Notes: generated by a model not told the origin, from the letters alone. A stretch of DNA of 28,675 bases from BB31 sp964582525 (GCA_964582525.1 CAZOSP010000042.1:1-28675), one strand, 5' to 3'. Shown: positions 8,002-15,705, numbered from the stretch's first letter. Numbers and translations are program-made.

Positions 8002-9327
8002 TTAACGCGAGCCGATAATACTTAACCCTTTGAGTAAGTTTAGGGCTTCGTATAAAGCGTAATCTGATTGAGCCAATGGGACTTCTTTTTCTTTCTCGGC
8101 TTTTTTCAGTGTGTCATCCTCGCCGGCATCTGTGTCTTTATTTTTCTTACCATTGGACAAATGTCCGCGTAAGTTGGCTTCAGTCACTAACATACTGTCT
8201 TCGGGTATTTCTACTGAGGCGATTTCAACACGATTGAGAAGAATATCTGGCACTATGCCTTCCGCCTGAATGGAGCGTCCTTCGGGCGTGAAATAGCGGG
8301 CGGTGGTGATTTTTAAGGCGGATTGCTGGCTAATCGGCTGAATGGTTTGTACTGAACCCTTGCCAAAAGTTTTGCTGCCCATAATGACAGCGCGTCTGTG
8401 ATCTTGTAAAGCACCTGCGACAATTTCGGAGGCAGAGGCAGAGCCGCCATTCACCAGCACAACGATGGGCGCGTTGTTAAGATAGTCTTTGGGTTTGGCT
8501 TTGAAACTCAGTTGCGAGTCTTTAATGCGTCCTTCGGTGTAAACAATCAGACCCCGACGCAAAAAGGTGTCTGCCACGCCCACGGCTGCGTTTAATACGC
8601 CACCGGGGTTGTTGCGTAAGTCTAACACCAAGCCTTTTAGGGCATTTTGGTTTTCTTTTTGTAGGTTGATTAGGGCTTGGCGTAAATCTTCGGTGGTGTG
8701 ATTCTGGAATTGGCTAATGCGTACATAGCCATAGTCGGCTTCTAATAGGCGACTTTTGACGCTTTTAACTTGAATAATATCACGGGTGATGGTGATTTTT
8801 AATGGTTTGTCCGCCCCTTCTCGCATCACAGTCAAGACGATGTCAGTGCCGGGTTTGCCGCGCATGATTTTTACGGCTTCCATGAGAGTCATGCCTTTCA
8901 CTGGTTCATCGTCTAAGCGCACAATTAAATCTCCCGCCTTAATACCCGCACGGTACGCAGGGGTGTCGTCAATCGGCGCGACCACTTTGACAAAGCCATC
9001 TTCCATGTTGACTTCAATGCCAAGCCCCCCAAATTCGCCGCTGGTGCCAACTTTAAGTTCCTTAAATTCTTCTTCATCGAGATAAGCAGAATGCGGATCG
9101 AGATTACTTAACATGCCTTTGATGGCGTATTTCAGCAGTTGCTCATCACTGACTTCTTCAACATAGTCTTCCTTGATACGGGTAAATATTTCCGTAAAGG
9201 TACGCAGTTCTTTGAGCGGTAATTCGGGTAGGTGCTGCTCACGTTCAGCAAAAACGCTGTGTCCTAGAGAAATCATAATTCCCAAAGACGCACCTAACAG
9301 TAGCGAGGGTAAATGACGTGACAGCAT
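8002..9327 (-). CDS. ctpA: C-terminal processing peptidase (S41 family, CtpA/Prc-like)
   Basis: The 441-aa product begins with a short basic n-region and one hydrophobic segment (LPSLLLGASLGIMISLG), so it is exported or membrane-anchored in the periplasm. The order is: helical region, PDZ domain (around GGLGIEVNMEDGFVKVVAPIDD, cut here at several conserved positions) and S41 protease domain. The catalytic Ser lies in NGGSASASEIV and the Lys in GSKTFGKGSV. Such enzymes trim the C-termini of periplasmic substrates. The start at ATG 9327 is supported by GGAG about 7 bases upstream. An upstream in-frame TTG (9342) is less likely. A charged, low-complexity tail (SNGKKNKDTDAGEDD) follows the protease domain. 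Confidence 0.93.
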   Translation of the reverse strand: MLSRHLPSLLLGASLGIMISLGHSVFAEREQHLPELPLKELRTFTEIFTRIKEDYVEEVSDEQLLKYAIKGMLSNLDPHSAYLDEEEFKELKVGTSGEFGGLGIEVNMEDGFVKVVAPIDDTPAYRAGIKAGDLIVRLDDEPVKGMTLMEAVKIMRGKPGTDIVLTVMREGADKPLKITITRDIIQVKSVKSRLLEADYGYVRISQFQNHTTEDLRQALINLQKENQNALKGLVLDLRNNPGGVLNAAVGVADTFLRRGLIVYTEGRIKDSQLSFKAKPKDYLNNAPIVVLVNGGSASASEIVAGALQDHRRAVIMGSKTFGKGSVQTIQPISQQSALKITTARYFTPEGRSIQAEGIVPDILLNRVEIASVEIPEDSMLVTEANLRGHLSNGKKNKDTDAGEDDTLKKAEKEKEVPLAQSDYALYEALNLLKGLSIIGSR

Positions 9328-9451
9328 GAGTGTTCTCCACAAATAAAATACGGACAGCTATTTTGGTTAATAAAAATTCAATCTTATACAAAAACAAAAC
9401 ATCATACAGAAGTTTTTTTACAAAAAACTTGACTTCTTAAGGGCGGGCATT

Positions 9452-9484
9452 AAACCTGACAGGTCTTAAAGAACTGTCAGGTTT
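9452..9484. repeat. ACAG-core palindrome 3' of gpsA
   Basis: The arm AAACCTGACAG (9452-9462) is exactly complementary to CTGTCAGGTTT (9474-9484), with an 11-nt loop that can extend the stem past one mismatch. It lies 13 bases downstream of the gpsA stop, positioned as a terminator for the secB-gpsA transcript. Same family as 17498. Confidence 0.75.
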
Positions 9485-9497
9485 GCTCTCATCGGTT

Positions 9498-10505
9498 TCA
9501 GCCAGTTTCCTGTTTGGGTTCACGCGACAGCAAATTATGCACGGCTTGTTCGGGCGTGCATTGCCCTTGCACAACCAGCCTGACTTGTTCACTAATGGGC
9601 ATTTCGATGTGCATTTTTTCTGCGATTCTAACAATTTGTTGCACGCTATGCAGTCCTTCAACCACCTGTCCGATAGAGCGTAAAGCTTGTTCGACATTTT
9701 GCCCTTGGGCGAGGGCGTAGCCAAAACGGCGATTGCGCGATTGATTGTCTGTGCAGGTTAAAACCAGATCGCCGAGACCCGTCAATCCCATAAAAGTTTC
9801 CTTTTGCCCACCTAAAGCCACACCTAATTTCATAATTTCATTCAAGCCGCGAGTAATCAAAGCAGCGCGAGTATTCGCACCAAAACCCAGACCATCGGCA
9901 ATGCCAGCGGCGATAGCAATGACATTTTTTGCCGCTGCGCCGACCTGCACGCCCACCATATCGGTACAGGTATAAACCCGGCAATTATCATTGCGCAGTA
10001 ATTCGGAGAGGCGATTGGCATAGGCTAAATCGGTTGCCGCGACAGTCATAGCCGTCGGCAATCCTTTAGCCACCTCGCTGGCGAAGGTGGGTCCAGAAAT
10101 AACGGCTAACGGGCGTTGCTTGCCCAATACCTCTGCGGCAAGCTGATGTAATGGTTGGCAGCTATTGGGTTCTAGCCCTTTAGTTCCCCATGCGACCGGG
10201 GTGGTAGCGGGTAAATGGGGCATAATGTCTTGCAAAACAAGATGAAAAACCTCGCTCGGCACGACAATCAGCACATGCGCAGCTTGCTTGAGATGGGGCG
10301 AGAGTTCAGTGACCACTTGCAAACTGGCAGGAAAATGAAGACCGGGCAGAAATTGTCGATTTTCTCGCTCAGTTTGCAGCCGTACAAGATGCGCGGGTTG
10401 ATGTCCCCATAACAAGGTCGGCTGCTGATTTTGGCTCAGTAAAATAGCTAATGCGGTTCCCCAAGAACCGGCACCAATGACCAATACCGTCTGTTTTTCA
10501 GTCAT
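9498..10505 (-). CDS. gpsA: NAD(P)-dependent glycerol-3-phosphate dehydrogenase
   Basis: The 335-aa protein starts with the dinucleotide-binding motif GAGSWG (residues 11-16) and has the GpsA signatures ISGPTFASEVAKGLPTA, GAAAKNVIAIAAGI (active-site Lys) and GLTGLGDLVLTC. It reduces dihydroxyacetone phosphate to sn-glycerol-3-phosphate, the backbone for phospholipids. Length and start (ATG 10505) are as expected. Its start is 12 bases beyond the secB stop. The secB-gpsA order is conserved in Gammaproteobacteria. Confidence 0.97.
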   Translation of the reverse strand: MTEKQTVLVIGAGSWGTALAILLSQNQQPTLLWGHQPAHLVRLQTERENRQFLPGLHFPASLQVVTELSPHLKQAAHVLIVVPSEVFHLVLQDIMPHLPATTPVAWGTKGLEPNSCQPLHQLAAEVLGKQRPLAVISGPTFASEVAKGLPTAMTVAATDLAYANRLSELLRNDNCRVYTCTDMVGVQVGAAAKNVIAIAAGIADGLGFGANTRAALITRGLNEIMKLGVALGGQKETFMGLTGLGDLVLTCTDNQSRNRRFGYALAQGQNVEQALRSIGQVVEGLHSVQQIVRIAEKMHIEMPISEQVRLVVQGQCTPEQAVHNLLSREPKQETG

Positions 10506-10517
10506 GTCACGCTAAAT

Positions 10518-11036
10518 TTAAGCCGATGCCGCAGGTTCAGATTGCGCGGCTGCTTGTTGTGCGCGCTGCATTTGTTGAGCAAAAGCCGCATCAAAATTAA
10601 TCGGCTCTAATAACAGTTGCGGGAAACCGCCGCGCACCACCAGGTCCGAAATCGCTTCGCGGGCAAAGGGAAATAAAATATTGGGGCAATAACTGCCGAT
10701 CAGATAAGGCATTTGATCGTTTTGAAAACCCGTCATGGTAAATAGCCCAGCTTGCTGTACTTCAACCAAAAAGGCGGTTTTCTCGCCCATAGTGACAGTT
10801 ACAGTAACCTTAATGACAATTTCATGCAGGTCATTCTGCACATGCGTATGCGAGCTTGCCATTTGAAAATTAACACTCGGTGCAATTTGCGGCGCATTAA
10901 CAAACATATCAGGGACATTAGGGGCTTCAAAAGAAATATCTTTGGTATAGACTTTTTGAATAGCCACCTGTTGTTGGGGGGCATTATTATGCGCAGCAGC
11001 TTCTGGCTGCGTTTGGGTATCTGCATTATCAGTCAC
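10518..11036 (-). CDS. secB: Protein-export chaperone SecB
   Basis: The 172-aa acidic protein contains the SecB core: QKVYTKDISFEAPN, a run of beta strands with HEIVIKVTVTV, the QAGLFTM segment, and the C-terminal region PYLIGSYCPNILFPFAREAISDLV followed by GGFPQLLLEPINFDA. SecB tetramers hold precursors unfolded and deliver them to SecA. The start is a GTG at 11036, with GAGG 8 bases upstream and no better ATG in frame. N- and C-terminal Ala/Gln-rich tails make it slightly longer than the E. coli protein. Position next to gpsA supports the call. Confidence 0.96.
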   Translation of the reverse strand: MTDNADTQTQPEAAAHNNAPQQQVAIQKVYTKDISFEAPNVPDMFVNAPQIAPSVNFQMASSHTHVQNDLHEIVIKVTVTVTMGEKTAFLVEVQQAGLFTMTGFQNDQMPYLIGSYCPNILFPFAREAISDLVVRGGFPQLLLEPINFDAAFAQQMQRAQQAAAQSEPAASA

Positions 11037-11106
11037 GAAATAACCTCAAAGATGTGTGAGTAAGGTGTGTGGATATTAGGGTAAAACGGGGTGGGGCTTA
11101 ACGGCG

Positions 11107-11586
11107 TTATTTGCTCACCAATTCTTGGCTTTTAGGCTTGTTTTTAGTTCTTTTTTTCTCATTGCCACGAGTGAGCGGTAAATTAGCATTTTGCCAAGCA
11201 TAGACTCCGCCGCGCAGATTATACACATGCTCAAAACCATTTTTTTTCAGCGTGTGACAGGCACTTGCCGAGCGATTACCAGAAGCACAACTGACAATGA
11301 CTTTTTTGTCGCGGTATCTCTCTAGGCGTTTTAGGTTGTTAGCTAAACTCGCCAAAGGGATGTGCAGAGAATCAATAATGTGTCCGTTTTCAAATTCGCT
11401 GCTTTCGCGCACATCAACAACAATCGCGCCATCATGGTTAATACTCTGCACCGCCTCCAGCGGCGTTAAACGCTGAGTGCCTTGTATGCTCTCGCCAAAC
11501 AAGCTCCACAGTAAAAAAGCTAAAGTGCCGACCCAAGCCAGCACCAGCAACGTATGATTAGCAATAAATTCCGGCAAATGTTCCAT
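11107..11586 (-). CDS. Membrane-anchored rhodanese-domain protein (YibN-like)
   Basis: The 159-aa product has one N-terminal membrane segment (HTLLVLAWVGTLAFLLWSLF) followed by a rhodanese domain: VVDVRESSEFENGHI, then the active loop VSCASGNRSASA with the catalytic Cys, and NLRGGVYAWQNANLPL. A lysine-rich tail follows. Rhodaneses carry sulfane sulfur as a Cys persulfide. In E. coli a rhodanese gene (yibN) lies upstream of grxC-secB-gpsA; here grxC is absent. The upstream neighbours (DUF2892 and ArsR) suggest this is also the rhodanese half of a split YgaP-like system. ATG 11586 follows an in-frame TTG at 11589. Confidence 0.88.
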   Translation of the reverse strand: MEHLPEFIANHTLLVLAWVGTLAFLLWSLFGESIQGTQRLTPLEAVQSINHDGAIVVDVRESSEFENGHIIDSLHIPLASLANNLKRLERYRDKKVIVSCASGNRSASACHTLKKNGFEHVYNLRGGVYAWQNANLPLTRGNEKKRTKNKPKSQELVSK

Positions 11587-11598
11587 CAATATAACCTG

Positions 11599-11817
11599 TT
11601 AGCGGGCATTTGCATCACTGCAACAGCCACTTTTTTGCAAAATTAAAGCTAATGGACAGAATTTGGTAAAACCGCTTTGAAACAGATTAAAACCGACAAA
11701 AGCGGTAAAAAATAACCAATATTCGCTGTGATAAATAGGGCTGGAGGGCGCACCCAAAGCCAGACTTAACATAATAAAAAAGCCCGCCACAATATAAATA
11801 ATGCGATCAATCGTCAT
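11599..11817 (-). CDS. DUF2892 (YgaP membrane-domain-like) inner-membrane protein
   Basis: The 72-aa protein has two hydrophobic helices (IIYIVAGFFIMLSLALG and EYWLFFTAFVGFNLFQSGF) and then the family signature FTKFCPLALILQKSGC with a CC pair near the C-terminus. This is the DUF2892 domain that forms the membrane part of E. coli YgaP, where it is fused to a rhodanese. Here the two parts are separate genes 12 bases apart. The cysteines suggest a role in handling sulfane sulfur at the membrane, but that is inference. Confidence 0.85.
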   Translation of the reverse strand: MTIDRIIYIVAGFFIMLSLALGAPSSPIYHSEYWLFFTAFVGFNLFQSGFTKFCPLALILQKSGCCSDANAR

Positions 11818-11918
11818 AGGCTCACCTTAGCTGAAGAATAAGAAGAAACAAAAACAAGCAGCACAGTATAGTTTAATTGAGGCAATCTGACTACTCACTG
11901 TGTAAAAGTACTGTGGCG

Positions 11919-12242
11919 TTATGCGCAAAAAGAGCAGAAAACCTCACGCATCATACTGATTAAACGTAAAGTGCGTGCGTCGCTGACGCGATAATAGACA
12001 CGGTTAGCGTCCTTGCGTGAAGCTAAAATACCCTTGTCACGTAAAATAGCTAAATGCTGAGAAATATTGCTTTGCGAAGTCCCTACATGCTCGACAATAT
12101 CCTGTACGCTGAGTTCTTTTTCGCCCAAGGTACAAAGGATTTTTAAGCGTAAGGGATGCGACATCGCTTTCATAGAGCGGGATGCGCGCTCAATATCTTC
12201 ATCCTGTGTCATCAGTGCAATCGAATTGCTGCTATCAGTCAT
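11919..12242 (-). CDS. ArsR-family repressor, BigR/SqrR/YgaV-type persulfide sensor
   Basis: The 107-aa protein is a winged-helix ArsR regulator: MKAMSHPLRLKILCTLG, recognition helix region GTSQSNISQHLAILRDKGIL, wing SRKDANRVYYRV. Cysteines at positions 37 and 103 are spaced 66 residues apart, the same spacing as the redox pair I recall for SqrR (Cys41/Cys107) and BigR (Cys42/Cys108), which form a polysulfide bridge and release DNA. A third Cys (106) follows. I chose ATG 12242; the frame is open to 12323 but the extra residues are not family-like. It heads the minus-strand run with DUF2892 and rhodanese genes, like the E. coli ygaV-ygaP pair, and probably represses its own promoter. Confidence 0.85.
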   Translation of the reverse strand: MTDSSNSIALMTQDEDIERASRSMKAMSHPLRLKILCTLGEKELSVQDIVEHVGTSQSNISQHLAILRDKGILASRKDANRVYYRVSDARTLRLISMMREVFCSFCA

Positions 12243-12259
12243 GATATTTTGGTTTCCAA

Positions 12260-12273
12260 ATACATATAAGTAT
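12260..12273. promoter_or_regulatory. Possible second ArsR operator
   Basis: ATACATATAAGTAT is an imperfect 14-bp palindrome (12 of 14 positions symmetric). It lies in the leader of the arsR gene, between the proposed promoter and the start codon. Confidence 0.3.
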
Positions 12274-12307
12274 CTTGTTATATTAGTACAAACACAAACT
12301 CCCGCGC

Positions 12308-12351
12308 ATAATATATCAAGCAAACACTGGCTGACAATGAGAATATTCTCA
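12308..12351 (-). promoter_or_regulatory. Promoter and 14-bp palindromic operator of the arsR-DUF2892-rhodanese operon
   Basis: On the minus strand TTGTCA (12337-12332) and TATTAT (12313-12308) are 18 bases apart. Directly abutting the -35 is the perfect palindrome TGAGAATATTCTCA (12338-12351). ArsR regulators bind AT-rich dyads of this kind, so autoregulation by the gene at 12242 is likely. Confidence 0.5.
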
Positions 12352-12385
12352 AGTCAAGCTATTTTTGCCATTTCTAGGGGGTAGA

Positions 12386-12413
12386 AGGTAGGTAATAGTA
12401 GGTAGGTAATAGT
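12386..12413. repeat. Exact tandem duplication of AGGTAGGTAATAGT
   Basis: Two perfect 14-bp copies adjoin. They lie in the 320-base stretch between the arsR start and the trans-sulfuration gene; apart from the promoter region, this tandem and the 22-base shared element at 12438, I see no gene there. Confidence 0.8.
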
Positions 12414-12437
12414 GGATAGGGGATGCAGTATAAATCT

Positions 12438-12459
12438 GCACCCGCCCGGCATTGTTAGC
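12438..12459. repeat. 22-base element shared with 20641-20662
   Basis: Twenty of 22 bases match the stretch at 20641-20662 in the same orientation, both ending GCATTGTTAGC. The function is unknown. It begins 105 bases downstream of the trans-sulfuration gene on that gene's strand. Confidence 0.55.
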
Positions 12460-12563
12460 TGAAAACGCCGAAAAACTTTTTTCTCGTAGAAAAACCAATG
12501 GTTTATGTGAATGCGTTTTAACTAAAATCAATGACTTACAGTCTTTTGCAGCGTTTTCAGATT

Positions 12564-13721
12564 TTATGCCAATGCCTGCTGCAAATCCGCGATTAAATCC
12601 GCCGCGTCTTCCAGCCCAATAGACAAACGCAACAAGCTGTCGCTGATGCCGCGCCGCGCCCGTTCTTCTGGGGGTAAGCCGTGATGTGTGGTGGTACAGG
12701 GTTGCGTCACCAGACTTTCCACCCCGCCCAAGCTGGGGGCGAGGGCGAACAACTTGAGCTTGTCCGCCACCGCCGTCGCCGCCGCGCCGTCGCCGGCGAT
12801 TTCAAGGCTGACCATGCCGCCAGAGCCGGACATTTGTTTTTGTGCGAGTGCGGCGTGGGGAAAATCCGCCAAGCCCGGATACAGCACCCGCGCCACGCGG
12901 GGATGTTGCGCCATCGCCTCGGCCACCGCTTGGGCGTTGGCGTTTTGTTGGCGCACTCGTATCGGCAAGGTGCGCAAGCTACGCGCCAGCAGCGCGGCGG
13001 TTTCCGGTGCGGGCATCTGCCCCAGATTTTTGCGCCAGTTCCAAATCGGCGCGAGCAGGTCTTTGCTGCCCATGATTGCCCCAGCGGTTATATCCGAGTG
13101 TCCGCCTAGGTATTTGGTGCAGGAATGCACGGAAAAGTCCGCGCCCAACGCCAGCGGTTGTTGGTTGACTGGCGAGGCAAAGGTGTTATCCACCGCCACC
13201 AATGCGCCGTAACGGTGCGCCAAGGCACTGATGGCGGCGATGTCGAACAGTTCCAGTGCCGGATTGGTGGGCGTTTCAAAAAACACCAAGCCCAGACCTT
13301 GCTGCAACAGGGTTTCGAGTTTGTCCCATTCGCTGCCAAGCAACAAATGGGTAGGAATATTCAGTAGCGGCAACTGGTCTTTGAGCAACTCCAGCGTACC
13401 CCCATACGCATCGCCCAAACAAGCGATGCCGCGCCGCCCATGGGTGAAAAACAATGCCGCTTCCGCCGCCATGCCGGAGCAAAATGCCCAAGCGGCTTCG
13501 GCGTTTTCCAGCGTGGCGAGTTTTGCTTCTAACGCCATGATGGTCGGATTTAAACCATAGCGGGTGTACAGTGCCGCGCTGGTGCGACCTTCCACCACAT
13601 CCAGCAGCGCTTGGGTGTGGGGAAATTTGAAGGTGGTCGAGGTGTAAACCGGCGTGTGTGGGGAGCCGTGCGGGTCGTCAAGTTCGCCCGCGTGGACGCA
13701 GCGGGTGGATAATTCGGACAT
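12564..13721 (-). CDS. Cys/Met-metabolism PLP enzyme (cystathionine gamma-synthase/lyase family)
   Basis: The 385-aa protein is a fold-type I PLP enzyme of the trans-sulfuration family. It opens STRCVHAGELDDPHGSPHTPVY, cut here after the conserved start, has YTRYGLNPT, FCSGMAA, ETPTNPALELFD, VDNTFASP and the PLP lysine in SVHSCTKYLGGHSD, and ends with the family's SLGGVESLVTQPCTTTH. Members make or cleave cystathionine, or release methanethiol or H2S; the motifs alone do not separate MetB, MetC and methionine gamma-lyase types. ATG 13721 is the start (a TTG precedes it). The gene is G+C-rich: 42 of 60 bases at 12841-12900. A decayed partial copy of its 3' region exists at 20574-20618. Confidence 0.92.
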   Translation of the reverse strand: MSELSTRCVHAGELDDPHGSPHTPVYTSTTFKFPHTQALLDVVEGRTSAALYTRYGLNPTIMALEAKLATLENAEAAWAFCSGMAAEAALFFTHGRRGIACLGDAYGGTLELLKDQLPLLNIPTHLLLGSEWDKLETLLQQGLGLVFFETPTNPALELFDIAAISALAHRYGALVAVDNTFASPVNQQPLALGADFSVHSCTKYLGGHSDITAGAIMGSKDLLAPIWNWRKNLGQMPAPETAALLARSLRTLPIRVRQQNANAQAVAEAMAQHPRVARVLYPGLADFPHAALAQKQMSGSGGMVSLEIAGDGAAATAVADKLKLFALAPSLGGVESLVTQPCTTTHHGLPPEERARRGISDSLLRLSIGLEDAADLIADLQQALA

Positions 13722-13784
13722 CAATTTTCCTTATTGGTGAGCAAAGTGCCGCCTTTGTCAGTAAAAGACGGCATGTTTGAGGTT

Positions 13785-14297
13785 TTAGTTTATCGGTATA
13801 ATCGCGTACCCTTTGGCTTGATAAGCGATTTGCGAGACAAAGGTATTGCCTACTGCCACGACGCTTGGCAACAAATCCGCATTATCTACCTTGAATAACT
13901 CGGTCGCAATTGAGCAGGCTTCAATGCGCACGCCTTTTTGCTGTAAATTGGCAAGAATCTCAGCAATGGCTTGACGCGCATCCTCCTCATCTAATGCCAA
14001 GCTATCGGGATAGCTGCGGGTAATCAACTGTACCGCCGCACCGTGAAAAACCAAAATAATATCGGGTTTGACGTTTTGTCGGACTAAATCCGCATGAGTT
14101 TGGGCGATAACCTTCAAGAACAGATGCAATGTCTTGGGATTACCGACACTGATGTCAAACACGCCCTTGCCCTCTTTTACATTTTGCAAGGCAAAACTAT
14201 CATCTGGACGCTGAGTCTGCTCGGCATATAGGGGTGGGGCAGTACACAGGGCAAGACCTAATAGACCCGCTTGGAAGAAACGAACTGATGTTTTCAT
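13785..14297 (-). CDS. Exported DsrE-like protein
   Basis: The 170-aa product has a cleavable signal peptide (MKTSVRFFQAGLLGLAL, then PPLYA before EQTQRP). The mature part fits the DsrE/DsrF-like fold: alternating strands and helices, a strand IILVFHGAAVQLI and a conserved single Cys in GVRIEACSIATELF, where DsrE-like proteins carry their sulfur-relay cysteine. A secreted member could handle sulfane sulfur or persulfides in the periplasm. The start at ATG 14297 has AAAGGAGC 8 bases upstream, so the longer open frame to 14453 is rejected. G+C is about average here (30 of 60 at 13801-13860), unlike the flanking G+C-rich genes. The partner is unknown. Confidence 0.75.
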   Translation of the reverse strand: MKTSVRFFQAGLLGLALCTAPPLYAEQTQRPDDSFALQNVKEGKGVFDISVGNPKTLHLFLKVIAQTHADLVRQNVKPDIILVFHGAAVQLITRSYPDSLALDEEDARQAIAEILANLQQKGVRIEACSIATELFKVDNADLLPSVVAVGNTFVSQIAYQAKGYAIIPIN

Positions 14298-14627
14298 AAG
14301 ATAAAGCTCCTTTGGTTGTGACAAAAAATCTAATAAACAGCGGCGCATCGTTACATCATTTTTTAATATTTTCAACCACCAACAATACCTTCGCCATCCA
14401 GCAAAGAGCCGGGACACGAATAATCGCCATTTTGTAAGTACTTGATTGGTCAATTTATTAATTAAAATTCGTTCAGCAAAATGCTGAAGTGGTTTTTAAT
14501 TATGGCAGCAAACCACTGACCTTGAGCGCACTTAGAGCGCACTTATCAGTTGCCGCAATGCGCCTAGTAAAAACTGGCGAAGGTATTGACCAATAAACAC
14601 TGGCTAAATCCGCATGTATCCACGGTT
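14298..14627. other. Gene-free stretch with an 11-bp tandem repeat
   Basis: No gene is supported here. GAGCGCACTTA occurs twice in perfect tandem at 14524-14534 and 14535-14545. The rest is AT-rich and includes the leader of the exported DsrE-like gene. No clear terminator hairpin is visible after the methyltransferase stop. Confidence 0.5.
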
Positions 14628-15275
14628 TTACTCAGTGGCTTTGCGTTCTAATACCACCGCCAAAAACCCACCTAACGGTAGGCGTGGCGACAGTCTGGTT
14701 TCCAATGGTTGCGCGAAATTCACGCTTGACGGGAAAAATATCGCGTAACGCCAGTCCAGTCGAGGCACAGGTTGCAGGAATTTCGCCCAGTCCCGCACCT
14801 CGCTCAGCGTATCCCAGCGCACGCCCTGATAGCTCGGTGCCTGGTGTTTTTGCCAGTGTAACAGACTACGGTGGTGCAGCAAGCCCAAAATCACCGCCCG
14901 ACGGCTGACGCGCCACAGTTCTTGCAGAACTTGCGCGGGTTGCGTGACAAAACACAGACTGGTGATCGCCGCTACATAGTCAAATTGCCGATCAGCAAAA
15001 GGTAGCTTTTCTGCTTGCCCCAGTCGCCACTCAATCCGCCCGTCACGCTGGCGGGCGAAATCCAACATGGCGCGATTCGCATCCAACCCCGTCACTTGTA
15101 AACCCGCGTCGGCAAAACGACTGCTGAAAAAACCCGTGCCGCAGCCCACATCCAACAGACTTTCACCTGCGTCAGGATGCAACAATTCCTGTAACACCGC
15201 CATTTCCCGCGCCCCCATCCACGCCCCGCGTGGACTGGCGTACCAGGCGTGATAGGCAGCGGGATCAGTCTTCAT
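14628..15275 (-). CDS. Class I SAM-dependent methyltransferase
   Basis: The 215-aa protein has motif I LLDVGCGTGFF (about 39-49), the acidic end of strand 2 in VTGLDANRAML, GQAEKLPFADRQFDYVAAI and VLQELWRVSRRAVILGLL. This is a UbiE/Methyltransf_11-type fold. The substrate is not evident. As the last gene of an operon of sulfur-transfer functions, a thiol or sulfide acceptor is an attractive but untested idea. Its start overlaps the end of the 145-aa gene by 11 bases, so translation is probably coupled. The N-terminus (YHAWYASPRGAWMGARE) is seen in stand-alone methyltransferases that act on small molecules. Confidence 0.85.
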   Translation of the reverse strand: MKTDPAAYHAWYASPRGAWMGAREMAVLQELLHPDAGESLLDVGCGTGFFSSRFADAGLQVTGLDANRAMLDFARQRDGRIEWRLGQAEKLPFADRQFDYVAAITSLCFVTQPAQVLQELWRVSRRAVILGLLHHRSLLHWQKHQAPSYQGVRWDTLSEVRDWAKFLQPVPRLDWRYAIFFPSSVNFAQPLETRLSPRLPLGGFLAVVLERKATE

Positions 15276-15702
15276 GCGGAGACTCCAAGAGCGGCGGCAT
15301 GGGTTTGCTCAACAATTGCGCCAGCACTTGGCGCGAGCGTTCGGCAATCAGCGCTCTCGACAAACGTCGCGGCCCGAACAGCAACGTGTCCGCGAGAACG
15401 GTGTCTTGATACAAAATATCCGCCGCTACGGGTGCGAACGGCGTGTAACTGACCCGTGCTATGCGTCCCAAATTCACCCCGCGCCCGTCGTCCAGCAGCA
15501 AAAAGTGCGGCGCAAGTCCGCATGACGGGTCAGGGCGTGGAAAAGGTAGTATATCCAATAAAACATACGCCGTACCGTTGATTGAAACACCAAGTTGCAC
15601 TGGGGTAAACGACACTTCTACCAAATACACCGTGCGCCCAATCGCGCCGTGCAGGCGTTCTAGTTGCGCGATATAATTTGCGTCGGGCCACAGGCTGGTC
15701 AT
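15265..15702 (-). CDS. Unknown 145-aa protein in the sulfur operon
   Basis: I do not recognise a family. The protein has no signal peptide or membrane segment and looks mainly beta in its middle (TVYLVEVSFTPVQLGVSING, then YVLLDILPFPRPDPSCG and PHFLLLDDGRGVNLGRIARV). The C-terminus is helical (RALIAERSRQVLAQLL). It has one Cys, in PSCGL. It is certainly part of the operon: its start is 3 bases after the cysteine desulfurase stop, and its end overlaps the methyltransferase start. The strand-rich core, the single Cys and the location suggest an accessory factor for the desulfurase or for the methyltransferase. Confidence 0.75.
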   Translation of the reverse strand: MTSLWPDANYIAQLERLHGAIGRTVYLVEVSFTPVQLGVSINGTAYVLLDILPFPRPDPSCGLAPHFLLLDDGRGVNLGRIARVSYTPFAPVAADILYQDTVLADTLLFGPRRLSRALIAERSRQVLAQLLSKPMPPLLESPHED

Positions 15703-15705
15703 GCG

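Noticed and set aside
12386..12413. Possible CRISPR or iteron array
   Set aside because: There are only two 14-bp copies with no spacer; no cas genes or replication initiator are present. No other regularly spaced repeat array was seen in the window.
12349..12531. 60-codon minus-strand frame between arsR and the PLP enzyme
   Set aside because: It reads through the tandem repeat and the shared 22-base element, has no ribosome-binding site and no recognisable motif.
12688..13212. Long plus-strand frames antisense to the PLP enzyme and to the desulfurase (16048-17094)
   Set aside because: These are G+C-rich shadows of real genes; they are compositionally odd, with no ribosome-binding sites or known motifs.
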